The translations under genes and the position numbers were made by a program. Shown here piece after piece: positions 6,907 through 15,313 of a stretch of 64,000 nucleotides of DNA. Numbering within the stretch: the first letter of the stretch is position 1; every line of letters starts with the position of its first letter. The notes beneath the pieces are model-generated. The model saw only the letters and a program-made list of their open reading frames with translations. It ran no database searches and was not told where the DNA came from. This DNA comes from Marinobacter azerbaijanicus (GTDB taxonomy: Bacteria; Pseudomonadota; Gammaproteobacteria; Pseudomonadales; Oleiphilaceae). The stretch covers positions 186,001-250,000 of the forward strand of contig NZ_JASSVS010000006.1 in NCBI RefSeq assembly GCF_030250645.1. The letters run 5' to 3'.

Positions 6907-7887
6907 TCAAGAACCAACCTTAAGAACAATCTTCCCGGTAGCCGTCCGCCCGGTCAGCGCTCCGAAAGCTTTTTCGTAATCCTCGAAGTCGTAAACCTCA
7001 CTGATTCTCGGATCAATCTTGCCCTCAGAGAACAGCTTCATCAGCTCCATCATGTTCTGGGCACTAGTCTGGGGTTCCCGTTGGGTGAAACTGCCCCAGA
7101 ACACACCCACGACCGAACAGCCTTTCAAAAGGGGCAGGTTTGCCGGGATCTTCGGAATATCGCCGGCGGCGAAGCCGATGATCAGATGGCGGCCGTTCCA
7201 GGCCATGGCACGCAGGGCCTGTTCCGTGAACTCGCCACCGACCGGGTCGTAGATCACATCCACGCCCTTGCTCCTGGTCAGCCGTTTGACCGCGTCTTTC
7301 AGGGGCTCTTCGGTGTAGTTGATCAGCTCATCGGCACCGGCTTCTTTTGCTACTGCCAGTTTCTCGGCCGTGCTGGCGGCCGCAATCACGTGGGCGCCCA
7401 TGGCCTTGCCCAGTTCCACCGTGGCCAGGCCAACGCCGCCGCTGGCACCCAGGACCAGCAGGGTTTCACCAGGCTGTATGTTGGCGCGCTGCTTGAGTGC
7501 GTAGTAGGAAGTGCCATAAACCATGGAAAAAGCCGCGGCCTTTTCGTCGGACATGGACTCGGGAATGGGCAGAATGTTCTGCTCAGGAACCACTACCTCT
7601 TCAGCAAAGGCTCCGTAACCGGTGAGACCGGCAACGCGGTCGCCAGGCTTGAAGCGGGTAACCTTGTCGCCCACTTCGATCACCTCACCGGACATCTCGC
7701 CACCAGGAGAAAAGGGCATGGCCGGCTTGAGCTGGTACTTACCTTCGATAATGAGGGTATCCGGAAAGTTCAGGCCAGCAGCCTTGACCCGCACCTTGAC
7801 GCCATGGCCTTTCACCACGGGACTGGCGACATCTTCTATCACCAGTTTGTCCGCAGGGCCGTACTCCTTGCAGAGAATCGCTCTCAT
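6907..7887 (-). CDS. Quinone oxidoreductase-like medium-chain reductase (zinc-free MDR family)
   Basis: This 326-residue medium-chain dehydrogenase/reductase has an N-terminal GroES-like domain (VKAAGLNFPDTLIIEG, PFSPGGEMSGEV) and a Rossmann domain with LVLGASGGVGLATVELGKA. It ends with KIVLKV. The cysteine/histidine ligands of zinc alcohol dehydrogenases are absent, as expected for quinone reductases and acryloyl-CoA reductase-like enzymes. NADPH-dependent reduction of a quinone or an alpha,beta-unsaturated carbonyl is inferred; the substrate cannot be read from sequence. It is convergent with atuH across the repeat-filled spacer. Confidence 0.82.
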   Translation of the reverse strand: MRAILCKEYGPADKLVIEDVASPVVKGHGVKVRVKAAGLNFPDTLIIEGKYQLKPAMPFSPGGEMSGEVIEVGDKVTRFKPGDRVAGLTGYGAFAEEVVVPEQNILPIPESMSDEKAAAFSMVYGTSYYALKQRANIQPGETLLVLGASGGVGLATVELGKAMGAHVIAAASTAEKLAVAKEAGADELINYTEEPLKDAVKRLTRSKGVDVIYDPVGGEFTEQALRAMAWNGRHLIIGFAAGDIPKIPANLPLLKGCSVVGVFWGSFTQREPQTSAQNMMELMKLFSEGKIDPRISEVYDFEDYEKAFGALTGRTATGKIVLKVGS

Positions 7888-8034
7888 GTTATGACTCCGT
7901 TAATCGACGGTCGATACAGGATAACTGCAGTTGATGGTTATCAACCTAAACAGAGTCGTGTCATGAAGCAAATAAAGAAATCTTATCCAACCGGATAAAC
8001 CGGGCTTATTCAGGCTGCGCCCTGCCGCCAGGAT

Positions 8035-8601
8035 CTAAAGCATGGTACTGGCGTAAACCATCGCACCCACCACGACAACAACGGCCACGATGAGTCCTGT
8101 AAGGATGCCTCCAGGGATGACCGTCTGCTTTTTTCGGGCACTGCGCACGCCGTTGTGGCTGACCACACGACCATCCTGACTGGAGTCGCGGATTAACCGG
8201 ATCATTTCCTCACACTGGTCTCGGTTGAACTCCGATGGTCGAAATGCATCCATTCCCTGGCTATCAAGGAACCGATTTACATCGGATGACAGAGGCACAT
8301 ATTTCATGGACCAGTTGGTGAAGGTTCTGGCTTCGATCGGCTCTTCCAGCAGGATCGTGATATTGCGGTGACGTTCATCCCGGGATATGCGGTCATAAAG
8401 TTTGCGGACAGCCTCTTCATCCCCTTCCAGATACTGGAAAAACCGGTCATCGCCATAGTAGAGGCCGCCAACAATTTTGTCCTTGGCGTTATTGCGTCGG
8501 GATACCATCAGTATCCGGGCAACGTTGGGTTCCACGCCCTTTTCGACCGGCTTTGCGGCAAAGGTGGCTTCACTGGCATAGGCCAGACGCATCAGGGACA
8601 T
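8035..8601 (-). CDS. BLUF blue-light sensor with C-terminal membrane anchor
   Basis: Residues 1-100 of this 188-residue protein carry the BLUF flavin-binding signature: Tyr8 in MRLAYAS, Asn37-38 in SRRNNAK, Gln56 in FFQYLEG, and Trp97/Met99 in FTNWSMKY. The Tyr-Gln-(Trp/Met) set needed for the light-driven hydrogen-bond switch is complete. After a linker, residues about 162-184 form one hydrophobic segment preceded by RKK. This predicts a tail anchor with the flavin domain in the cytoplasm. The start at 8601 has GGAG 8 nt upstream; an ATG at 8619 lacks this. No effector domain (EAL, cyclase) is present. Confidence 0.88.
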   Translation of the reverse strand: MSLMRLAYASEATFAAKPVEKGVEPNVARILMVSRRNNAKDKIVGGLYYGDDRFFQYLEGDEEAVRKLYDRISRDERHRNITILLEEPIEARTFTNWSMKYVPLSSDVNRFLDSQGMDAFRPSEFNRDQCEEMIRLIRDSSQDGRVVSHNGVRSARKKQTVIPGGILTGLIVAVVVVVGAMVYASTML

Positions 8602-8763
8602 AACAGACACTCCGTACAACTGGAAACGGTTAAGGTGAACCTGAAATACGTCTGAACCCCTGAGGATGGATCAATGGGATGAATCCGGTCGGTTTTTCGG
8701 CTATCCTGCGCGCACTTCAAACCGGGCTGGCGCCCTTCTCTTGGTTCGCCTTCAGGGCCAGAC

Positions 8764-9381
8764 ATGTTCGATATTATCTACATCCTTGAAATGATCGGTG
8801 TGGTCGCCTTCGCGATTTCCGGCATGATCGTGGCAAGATCCAAGAACATGGATCCGGTGGGCATTTTCACGATTGGTTTTGTCACCGCACTTGGTGGCGG
8901 CACCCTGCGGGACCTGATGATGGACAACCACCCGCTGTACTGGATCAAGCATCAGGAGCAGCCGATTCTGATCCTGGGCATGGCGGTTGTATTCAGCTAC
9001 TGGCACCGCGCCGAGCGCATCCGTGAATCCCGGATTGTATTTCCCGACGCCATTGGCCTGGGCGTTTTCTCCATCCTTGGTGCCCAGCTTGCCCTGGATC
9101 TGGGCCACTCCTGGTTTGTTGCGTCGCTACTGGGCGTAATGACCGGAACCTTTGGCGGTGCACTGCGCGATACCCTGTGCAATGAAGTGCCTTACATTTT
9201 CCGCAAGGACCAGATTTACGCCTCCATCTCGTTTGCCGGGTGCTGGCTTTACTTTGTCTGTCAGTGGCTGCTGGAGAGTGAGACCCTGGCCCTGACCGCC
9301 GGTTTACTGTTCATTACCGTCACCCGTTTACTGGCTGTGCGCTTTGATATTCGCCTGCAACGGGACAAACATCAGGATTAA
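8764..9381 (+). CDS. TRIC/UPF0126 family membrane protein (YadS-like channel)
   Basis: This 205-residue hydrophobic protein has an internal duplication. Each half carries a glycine-rich helix motif, FVTALGGGTLRDLMM and LGVMTGTFGGALRDTL, followed by an amphipathic stretch. This is the UPF0126 (glycine-transporter-like, prokaryotic TRIC) signature with six to seven transmembrane helices. Members are cation channels or small-solute facilitators; the substrate here is unknown. It is divergent from the BLUF gene (162-bp spacer, no clear promoter recognised). Confidence 0.84.
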   Translation: MFDIIYILEMIGVVAFAISGMIVARSKNMDPVGIFTIGFVTALGGGTLRDLMMDNHPLYWIKHQEQPILILGMAVVFSYWHRAERIRESRIVFPDAIGLGVFSILGAQLALDLGHSWFVASLLGVMTGTFGGALRDTLCNEVPYIFRKDQIYASISFAGCWLYFVCQWLLESETLALTAGLLFITVTRLLAVRFDIRLQRDKHQD

Positions 9382-9510
9382 GCAGCCTGCCAATGTTGAA
9401 TCGTTCCTTGGCGTTCAAGGCCCTAGCCGGTAACATTGCCGTTTTTTCACGCAACTCCTGAATCAGATTCATTCAATCCCATTCAGCACCCTGTGAGGCA
9501 GGCACCCGTC

Positions 9511-10809
9511 ATGCTCGAACGATTATTCCAGCTCCAGGCCCATGGCACCACCATCCGAAAAGAGGTGATTGCGGGCTTTACCACCTTCCTGACCATGGCG
9601 TACATCATTGTGGTCAACCCCAGCATCCTTTCCGCCACCGGCATGGACTTTGGTGCGGTGTTCGTTGCCACCTGCCTGGCCGCCGCCATTGGCACCCTGA
9701 TCATGGGGTTCTGGGCCAACTACCCGATCGCCCTGGCACCGGGTATGGGCCTGAATGCGTTCTTCTCGTTCACAGTGGTCGGCAGCATGGGCTACAGCTG
9801 GCAGGTGGCGCTTGGCGCAGTGTTCATTTCCGGCTTTATCTTTTTCCTGCTGAGTCTTTTCAAGGTACGGGAATGGATCATCAACAGCATTCCCCTGTCC
9901 CTGCGTTTTGGCATTTCAGCAGGTATTGGCTTCTTTCTGGCGTTGATTGCCCTGAAAAATGCGGGCGTCGTGATTGACAATCCCGCCACCCTGGTCGGCC
10001 TCGGCGACGTTAAGGTAGCTGAAAGCCTGCTGTTTTTCGGTGGCTTTGTGCTGATCTGTGCCCTGTCGTTCCGGCAGATCACTGGTGCGGTAATGATCGG
10101 TATCATTGCGGTTACGGTCGCGGCCATGGCGCTGGGCATGGTGGAATATGACGGCTTTGTTTCCGCACCCCCCAGCCTGGCTCCCACCTTTATGCAGCTG
10201 GACCTGGCCGGAGCGCTGAACATCGGCATGATCAGCGTTATATTTGCCTTCCTGTTTGTCGACCTGTTCGATACCTCAGGCACCCTGATCGGCGCCGCAC
10301 AGCGTGGCGGCCTGCTGGACAAGGACGGCAAGCTGCCGCGCCTGGGCCGTGCTCTGATGTCCGATTCGGTGGCCACCATGTCTGGCGCCGCCCTGGGTAC
10401 CTCCACGACCACCAGTTACATTGAATCCACCGCCGGCATAACCGCCGGAGGCCGCACCGGCCTGACCGCTGTTGTGGTGGCAGCCCTGTTCCTGGCATGC
10501 CTGCTGCTGTCACCCATCGCCAGCATCATTCCGGCCTATGCCACGGCACCCGCGCTGCTGTACGTTGCGGTGCTGATGGCCAGCGGGCTGAAACTGATCG
10601 ACTGGGATGATGTCACAGAAGCGGCGCCCGCGGTCGTGACTGCCCTGATGATGCCCCTGACCTTTTCCATCGCCAACGGCATTGCCCTGGGTTTCATTAC
10701 CTATGCAATCCTCAAGGCACTGAGCGGCCGCTGGTCCGACCTGAATGCCAGCGTGGTGATCATTGCTATCGTATTCATCCTGAAATTCATCTTCCTGGAC
10801 GCGGCATAA
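9511..10809 (+). CDS. NCS2 (AzgA-type) purine/nucleobase permease
   Basis: This 432-residue protein has about 12 hydrophobic segments. It begins MLERLFQLQAHGTTIRKEVIAGFTT in the AzgA/GhxP style, followed by APGMGLNAFFSFTVV, VDLFDTSGTLIGAA and SYIESTAGITAGGRTGLTAVV. It is a predicted proton symporter for adenine, guanine or hypoxanthine in the inner membrane. The start at 9511 follows a GAGG-type site; the longer frame from 9436 adds a segment atypical of the family. It lies 27 nt before apt in the same direction, which supports purine import followed by phosphoribosylation. Confidence 0.88.
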   Translation: MLERLFQLQAHGTTIRKEVIAGFTTFLTMAYIIVVNPSILSATGMDFGAVFVATCLAAAIGTLIMGFWANYPIALAPGMGLNAFFSFTVVGSMGYSWQVALGAVFISGFIFFLLSLFKVREWIINSIPLSLRFGISAGIGFFLALIALKNAGVVIDNPATLVGLGDVKVAESLLFFGGFVLICALSFRQITGAVMIGIIAVTVAAMALGMVEYDGFVSAPPSLAPTFMQLDLAGALNIGMISVIFAFLFVDLFDTSGTLIGAAQRGGLLDKDGKLPRLGRALMSDSVATMSGAALGTSTTTSYIESTAGITAGGRTGLTAVVVAALFLACLLLSPIASIIPAYATAPALLYVAVLMASGLKLIDWDDVTEAAPAVVTALMMPLTFSIANGIALGFITYAILKALSGRWSDLNASVVIIAIVFILKFIFLDAA

Positions 10810-10836
10810 GCCGCGTTTTCAGACCCCGGACACGCT

Positions 10837-11379
10837 ATGGACTACTTTGCAGAAAGCATCAAGAAAGCCATCCGCACGGTGCCTGACTGGCCCAAGCCCG
10901 GCGTTGCCTTTCGCGATATCACCACGGTGTTGCAGGACCGCACTGCGTTCCGCAAGCTGATTGACGCCTTTGTTCACCGCTACCACGGCCACAAAATTGA
11001 CGCTGTGGCCGCCGTAGATGCCCGCGGCTTCATCATTGGCTCTGCCCTTGCCTACGAACTGAATGCATCACTGGTGCTGGTCCGCAAGAAAGGCAAGCTG
11101 CCGTTCGACACCCTGGTGGAAGACTACGAACTGGAATATGGCACCGCGTCGGTGGAACTGCACAAAGACGCCTTCAAACCCGGTGACAACGTGGTGCTGG
11201 TGGACGACCTGATTGCCACTGGCGGCACCATGCTGGCTGCAGCGCGTCTGATTCGCCGCATCGGCGCCGAGATTGTTGAAGTGGCAGCAATGATTGACCT
11301 TCCCGACCTGGGTGGCTCGCGCAAGCTGCAGGAAGAAGGGCTGAAGGTTTATACTGTCTGCTCATTCGAAGGAGACTAG
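10837..11379 (+). CDS. apt: Adenine phosphoribosyltransferase
   Basis: This 180-residue type I phosphoribosyltransferase has the N-terminal [17 protein letters not shown] of Apt and the [16 protein letters not shown] block. The PRPP-binding signature [14 protein letters not shown] is also present. It converts adenine plus PRPP to AMP in the cytosol. Length and motifs are normal. It is probably co-transcribed with the upstream purine permease. Confidence 0.95.
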   Translation: MDYFAESIKKAIRTVPDWPKPGVAFRDITTVLQDRTAFRKLIDAFVHRYHGHKIDAVAAVDARGFIIGSALAYELNASLVLVRKKGKLPFDTLVEDYELEYGTASVELHKDAFKPGDNVVLVDDLIATGGTMLAAARLIRRIGAEIVEVAAMIDLPDLGGSRKLQEEGLKVYTVCSFEGD

Positions 11380-11420
11380 GGAGCGGGTTGCTCCCTTCAC
11401 AGCAAATCACGGGAGCGGCC

Positions 11421-12083
11421 ATGCCTGATTATCAGCACCACTGGAAAGACGGGACCCCGGTTCACCTGCCGCTGGGCAAGATTGTATGCATCGGCCGCAA
11501 CTACGCAGAGCATGCCCGGGAGCTGAACAACCCGGTGCCGGATGAGCCCCTGCTGTTTATCAAGCCGGCAACCTCGGCCGTGCATATTACCCGCCCCCTG
11601 GATTTTCCCCGTGACCGCGGCGAGGTCCATTTCGAGACCGAACTGGCGGTACTGATTGGTCGCCCGCTGACCAACGCCTCGGCCAGCGAGGCGGAAGCCG
11701 CCATACTCGGTTATGGACTGGCCCTGGATCTGACCCTGCGGGATCTGCAATCCCGGCTCAAGGAGAAAGGCCATCCGTGGGAGAGAGCCAAAGCCTTTGA
11801 CGGCGCCTGCCCCCTCTCGCCGTTCGTCTCCGTTGACCGCCTCCGCCGTGATCATCTTACGTTTACCCTGGAGATCAACCGGGAACGCCAGCAGACCGGC
11901 GACACCCGGGATATGCTGAATCCGATCGTGCCCCTGATCGTACATATGAGTAGCCAGTTCACCCTGATGCCCGGCGATGTGGTTCTCACGGGCACACCCA
12001 AAGGCGTCGGGCCACTGGAATCGGGGCAGATATTGTCTCTGGAACTGGAGGATGCCTTGTTTGTTGAGACCACCGTGCTCTAG
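11421..12083 (+). CDS. Fumarylacetoacetate hydrolase-family protein (YcgM/FAHD1-like)
   Basis: This 220-residue FAH-fold protein has the small-FAH signature KIVCIGRNYAEHARELNN near residue 20, then LLFIKPATS. Metal-ligand acidic residues are in EVHFETELAVLIG, and the C-terminus has GDVVLTGTPKGVGPL. Members are Mg-dependent acylpyruvate hydrolases or oxaloacetate decarboxylases. The start at 11421 follows GGGAGCGG; the upstream ATG at 11388 is not conserved in type. Exact substrate is unknown. Confidence 0.85.
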   Translation: MPDYQHHWKDGTPVHLPLGKIVCIGRNYAEHARELNNPVPDEPLLFIKPATSAVHITRPLDFPRDRGEVHFETELAVLIGRPLTNASASEAEAAILGYGLALDLTLRDLQSRLKEKGHPWERAKAFDGACPLSPFVSVDRLRRDHLTFTLEINRERQQTGDTRDMLNPIVPLIVHMSSQFTLMPGDVVLTGTPKGVGPLESGQILSLELEDALFVETTVL

Positions 12084-12145
12084 GGTGGCAATACGGATCG
12101 GCAAACCAGTTCAGGTCCATCAGCTTTTCAGGACGACTATCAGGC

Positions 12146-13462
12146 ATGGCAAAGAAACCGGTTACCACCCGAAGTGGACGTTTTTTCAGATTGGCTGGCA
12201 TGACGGCCTCCGTGGCCGGGCAATATGCCGGGCAGCGTGCGCGCCGGATATTCCGCAGTGATGAAGACAACGAAGGCGCCCGCTCTGAAAGCTACACCCG
12301 CATGGCGGACCAGATTGTCGACACTCTGGGTGAGCTTAAAGGCGCGGTGATGAAGGTCGGGCAGATCGCCTCCCAGACCCAGGACTTCCTGCCCAAAGAG
12401 TTTTCCGACGCCCTGGAGCGGCTGCAGAAAGAAGCCCCGCCCATGCCCTTCGAGGTGATTGTCGGCCAGGTCGAGAGCGAACTGGGCAAGCCGGTGTCGG
12501 AACTGTTCGAGTACCTGCAGGAAAAGCCCTATGCCGCCGCATCGATTGGCCAGGTCCACCGGGCCCGCCTGCACGACGGCACAGATGTCATCGTCAAGGT
12601 TCAGTACCCCGGGGTGGACGAATCCTGCGACAGCGATCTGAAGCAATTGCGCATGGCCCTGAAACTGGGCGGTTTGCTGCGGATGCCCAAGGAACACGTG
12701 GACCAGCTGTTCGGTGAAATCCGTGTCCGGCTGAAAGAAGAATTGGATTACGAGAACGAGGCCCGCAATCTGGAACTCTTCCAGTCATTCCATGCCAACG
12801 ATGACTGGGTTGTTATTCCAAAGGTATTCGAAAGCCACTCGTCACGGCGGGTGCTGACCATGGAGCTGGTGGAAGGTGACCATATCAGCGAAGTCACCCC
12901 GGAAAAATACGACCAGGACACCATTAACCTGATCGGCCATCGCATCTTCACCATGATGGCGGACCAGCTTTTCCGCTACCAGTGCATCCATGGCGACCCC
13001 CACGCCGGCAACTTTGCCTACCGCCCCGACGGCACCATCATTCTGTATGATTTCGGGTGTGTGAAAAAACTGAAGCCGGAGATTGTCGAAGCCTATCGCA
13101 ACGCCCTCATCTCGGCCCTTGAAGAAGACTACGCCGCCCTGGATCAACACCTGATAGCCCTGGGCGCTCGCGTGGAATCCCAGCCGGCGGTTGACGAAGC
13201 CTACTATGCCATGTGGCGGGACATCCTCATTCAGCCGTTCCGTAGTGACACACCCTATGATTTTGCTGACTCGGAACTCCACAAGGACGTCGCCGCCAAG
13301 ACCACGACCGTGTTCAAGTATCTGGATTATTTCAAGCCGCCGGTGGAGAGCATTTTCATCGACCGTATGATTGCCGGACATTACTGGATGATGAAGCGAC
13401 TCGGGGTGCAGGCGGCGTTTCGGGAGGAGCTGGAGAAGTACCTTCGGCAATCGCCGGACTGA
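12146..13462 (+). CDS. ABC1/UbiB-family atypical kinase (ADCK-like)
   Basis: This is a 438-residue member of the ABC1/ADCK/UbiB family. It shows the family-defining KxGQ motif (MKVGQIASQTQDFLP, about residue 71), the Ala-rich nucleotide loop AAASIGQVHRA, catalytic-loop CIHGDPHAGN and the metal-binding DFG in ILYDFGCVKKL. It lacks the long C-terminal transmembrane tail of UbiB. It is therefore more like the shorter ADCK3/4-type proteins linked to isoprenoid quinone homeostasis. Substrate and partner are not evident. It follows the FAH gene by 62 nt. Confidence 0.85.
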   Translation: MAKKPVTTRSGRFFRLAGMTASVAGQYAGQRARRIFRSDEDNEGARSESYTRMADQIVDTLGELKGAVMKVGQIASQTQDFLPKEFSDALERLQKEAPPMPFEVIVGQVESELGKPVSELFEYLQEKPYAAASIGQVHRARLHDGTDVIVKVQYPGVDESCDSDLKQLRMALKLGGLLRMPKEHVDQLFGEIRVRLKEELDYENEARNLELFQSFHANDDWVVIPKVFESHSSRRVLTMELVEGDHISEVTPEKYDQDTINLIGHRIFTMMADQLFRYQCIHGDPHAGNFAYRPDGTIILYDFGCVKKLKPEIVEAYRNALISALEEDYAALDQHLIALGARVESQPAVDEAYYAMWRDILIQPFRSDTPYDFADSELHKDVAAKTTTVFKYLDYFKPPVESIFIDRMIAGHYWMMKRLGVQAAFREELEKYLRQSPD

Positions 13463-13495
13463 GTTGTCACCCGGCCCGGCAGAATGGCCGAATAA

Positions 13496-13903
13496 CTATT
13501 CAGGTTTCTGTTTCAGTAAATCCCGGATTTCCATCAATAGCTGCTCCTGCGCTGAAGGGGCAGGCGGAGCCGCCGGGGTTTCCGCTTCTTTTTTACGCAT
13601 GCTGTTCAGTGCCCTCACGGCGATGAAAACTGCAAACGCGACGATGACAAAGTCAAAAACAGCCTGAATAAAGACCCCATAACGCAGCGCGACTGCCTCC
13701 GCACCCTCCTCGGCAGCTTTAAGCGTTACAACGAGATTGGAAAAGTCGACACCTCCAACAAGCAGTCCAATCGGGGGCATCATGACATCAGCAACAAACG
13801 ACGAAACAATCTTGCCGAATGCGACACCGATGATAATACCCACCGCCATATCCATGACGTTACCCTTGACTGCAAATTCCTTGAACTCCTTTACGATGCT
13901 CAT
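13496..13903 (-). CDS. mscL: Large-conductance mechanosensitive channel MscL
   Basis: This 135-residue protein has the MscL N-terminal amphipathic helix ([21 protein letters not shown]) and the pore helix [19 protein letters not shown] followed by MPPIGLL. A second helix ([17 protein letters not shown]) and a charged C-terminal bundle follow. It forms a homopentameric tension-gated pore that releases osmolytes on hypo-osmotic shock. ATG at 13903 has GGGGAG 9 nt upstream; a TTG 9 nt further out is not needed. It is convergent with the ABC1 kinase gene. Confidence 0.95.
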   Translation of the reverse strand: MSIVKEFKEFAVKGNVMDMAVGIIIGVAFGKIVSSFVADVMMPPIGLLVGGVDFSNLVVTLKAAEEGAEAVALRYGVFIQAVFDFVIVAFAVFIAVRALNSMRKKEAETPAAPPAPSAQEQLLMEIRDLLKQKPE

Positions 13904-14044
13904 CGCAACCAACTCCCCGATAGCAGACCTTGTTGGCCCTAAAAGACAGCAGAGGGCACACTCTTACGAGCGTCATAGAATTGTAGCGGAGTTTCGGGCA
14001 TTTACAGACAAGTATCAGTAGCAACAGTCAGCTGAGCGCGCAGC

Positions 14045-14725
14045 TCACAATCCGAGGCCGGCAACCCACTCGGCCACCCCTTCACTGGCGCCCCTGCGAA
14101 TCACCTTCGCCCTGGAGAGGCTTGCCGGCTCGCCAGGGTCAACAACGGTCAGAGGCACATCAGAATCCACCAGATCCACCAGCCCGGCTGCGGGGTAAAC
14201 CTGCAGGGATGTACCAACAATCAGCAGGTGATCGGCTGTTGGCACAATCTCTGCGGCGGCCTCGATCATCGGAACCTCTTCACCAAACCACACGATATGG
14301 GGCCGAAGCTGGGCGCCGCGTTCACAGGTATCTCCCGGCTCGATATCCCGGAAACCAATGTCGTAGACAAGCTCGGGATGCTTTGAGCTGCGGGCCTTGG
14401 TGAGCTCGCCGTGCAGGTGGATGACATTCCTGGAGCCGCCCCGCTCGTGCAGGTTGTCCACGTTCTGGGTGATGATGGTCACCCGATAATGCTGCTCCAG
14501 CTCCGCCAGCAGGCGGTGTGCAGCGTTGGGCTGTGCCGACTCCAATTGCCGACGGCGCTCATTATAGAAGCGCAGCACCAGTTCCTGATTACGGGCGAAC
14601 GCCTCCGGGGTGGCAACGTCATAAACGCTGTGCTGCTCCCACAAGCCACCGTTGTCACGGAAGGTGGAGAGCCCGCTTTCTGCACTCATGCCGGCGCCGG
14701 TGAGTACCACAATGTGATCTTTCAT
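14045..14725 (-). CDS. cobB: Sirtuin-family NAD-dependent protein deacylase without the zinc cysteine tetrad
   Basis: This 226-residue sirtuin has the NAD-binding LTGAGMSAESGLSTFRD and TQNVDNLHERGG. The catalytic His is in IHLHGEL. RPHIVWFGE, VGTSLQVYPAAGL and the C-terminal nucleotide segment follow. The region where CobB carries four zinc cysteines instead reads KARSSKHPELVYD... with only one Cys, so the structural zinc site is absent. I recall such zinc-less sirtuins in other bacteria. Tyr/Arg residues that give desuccinylase preference are not evident. ATG at 14725 begins the conserved fold; the longer frame from 14827 overlaps the upstream gene. Confidence 0.86.
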   Translation of the reverse strand: MKDHIVVLTGAGMSAESGLSTFRDNGGLWEQHSVYDVATPEAFARNQELVLRFYNERRRQLESAQPNAAHRLLAELEQHYRVTIITQNVDNLHERGGSRNVIHLHGELTKARSSKHPELVYDIGFRDIEPGDTCERGAQLRPHIVWFGEEVPMIEAAAEIVPTADHLLIVGTSLQVYPAAGLVDLVDSDVPLTVVDPGEPASLSRAKVIRRGASEGVAEWVAGLGL

Positions 14726-14759
14726 AGAGCAATGCTTTGATTCTGTGGATGGGTTTACG

Positions 14760-15272
14760 TCAGAACCAGAGCTTTTCCGGCCTGCGCCGTTTTTCCACTC
14801 TGAGCCCCTTCTTTTCAAGGATAGCAATCAGTTCCTCTGTGTCATCAATATTGAGGAATGACGCCAGGGAAATTTCTTCGCCGCGGAACTGCAGATGGAG
14901 CTTTGGAGGTGTCCAGGGATGGCGTGGCACATCCTGCCACACACGGGTGTAACGGCGAGGCAGTTCCCACTGCTTCTCCTTGCGGGTCAGACCTTTTTCA
15001 AGGCGTATCAGTTCCCTGGAGAAGGTGAGCACCTCCCGCTTCTGGCACTTTCGTGAGGTGTAGTAAAACGCCGCTGCCAGTGCTGTCAGTTCCAGCCCCG
15101 CAAACGGCAGCACCGGCCAGGCCCCCGCCAGGAGCATACCGGTGGAGATCACCATTGAGAGGAAAAAGGCGGCCAGCCAGATGCGGATGTTCCCCCTCCA
15201 GCTCATGGACTGGTTGGGGGTCAGGAGAAAACAGTCGCCATCACCCTCACCCTGGGAAAGCTGTTCTACCAT
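14760..15272 (-). CDS. DUF2244 family membrane protein
   Basis: This 170-residue protein has a short soluble N-terminus containing LTPNQSMSWRGN. Two adjacent hydrophobic helices (about residues 30-70) and a C-terminal cytoplasmic domain with WQDVPRHPWTPPKLHLQFRG and a basic tail follow. This layout and the NxSMSWR motif fit DUF2244, a family of unknown function common in Proteobacteria. It is followed 34 nt later by the sirtuin in the same direction. Confidence 0.78.
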   Translation of the reverse strand: MVEQLSQGEGDGDCFLLTPNQSMSWRGNIRIWLAAFFLSMVISTGMLLAGAWPVLPFAGLELTALAAAFYYTSRKCQKREVLTFSRELIRLEKGLTRKEKQWELPRRYTRVWQDVPRHPWTPPKLHLQFRGEEISLASFLNIDDTEELIAILEKKGLRVEKRRRPEKLWF

Positions 15273-15313
15273 TGCGGTTACCCCCGGGACTCACCCGCAC
15301 CGCCTGAACGCCC

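Noticed and set aside
6808..7998. Plus-strand 396-codon frame opposite the quinone reductase
   Set aside because: Starts inside hairpin F and runs through a clear MDR gene on the other strand; no motifs.
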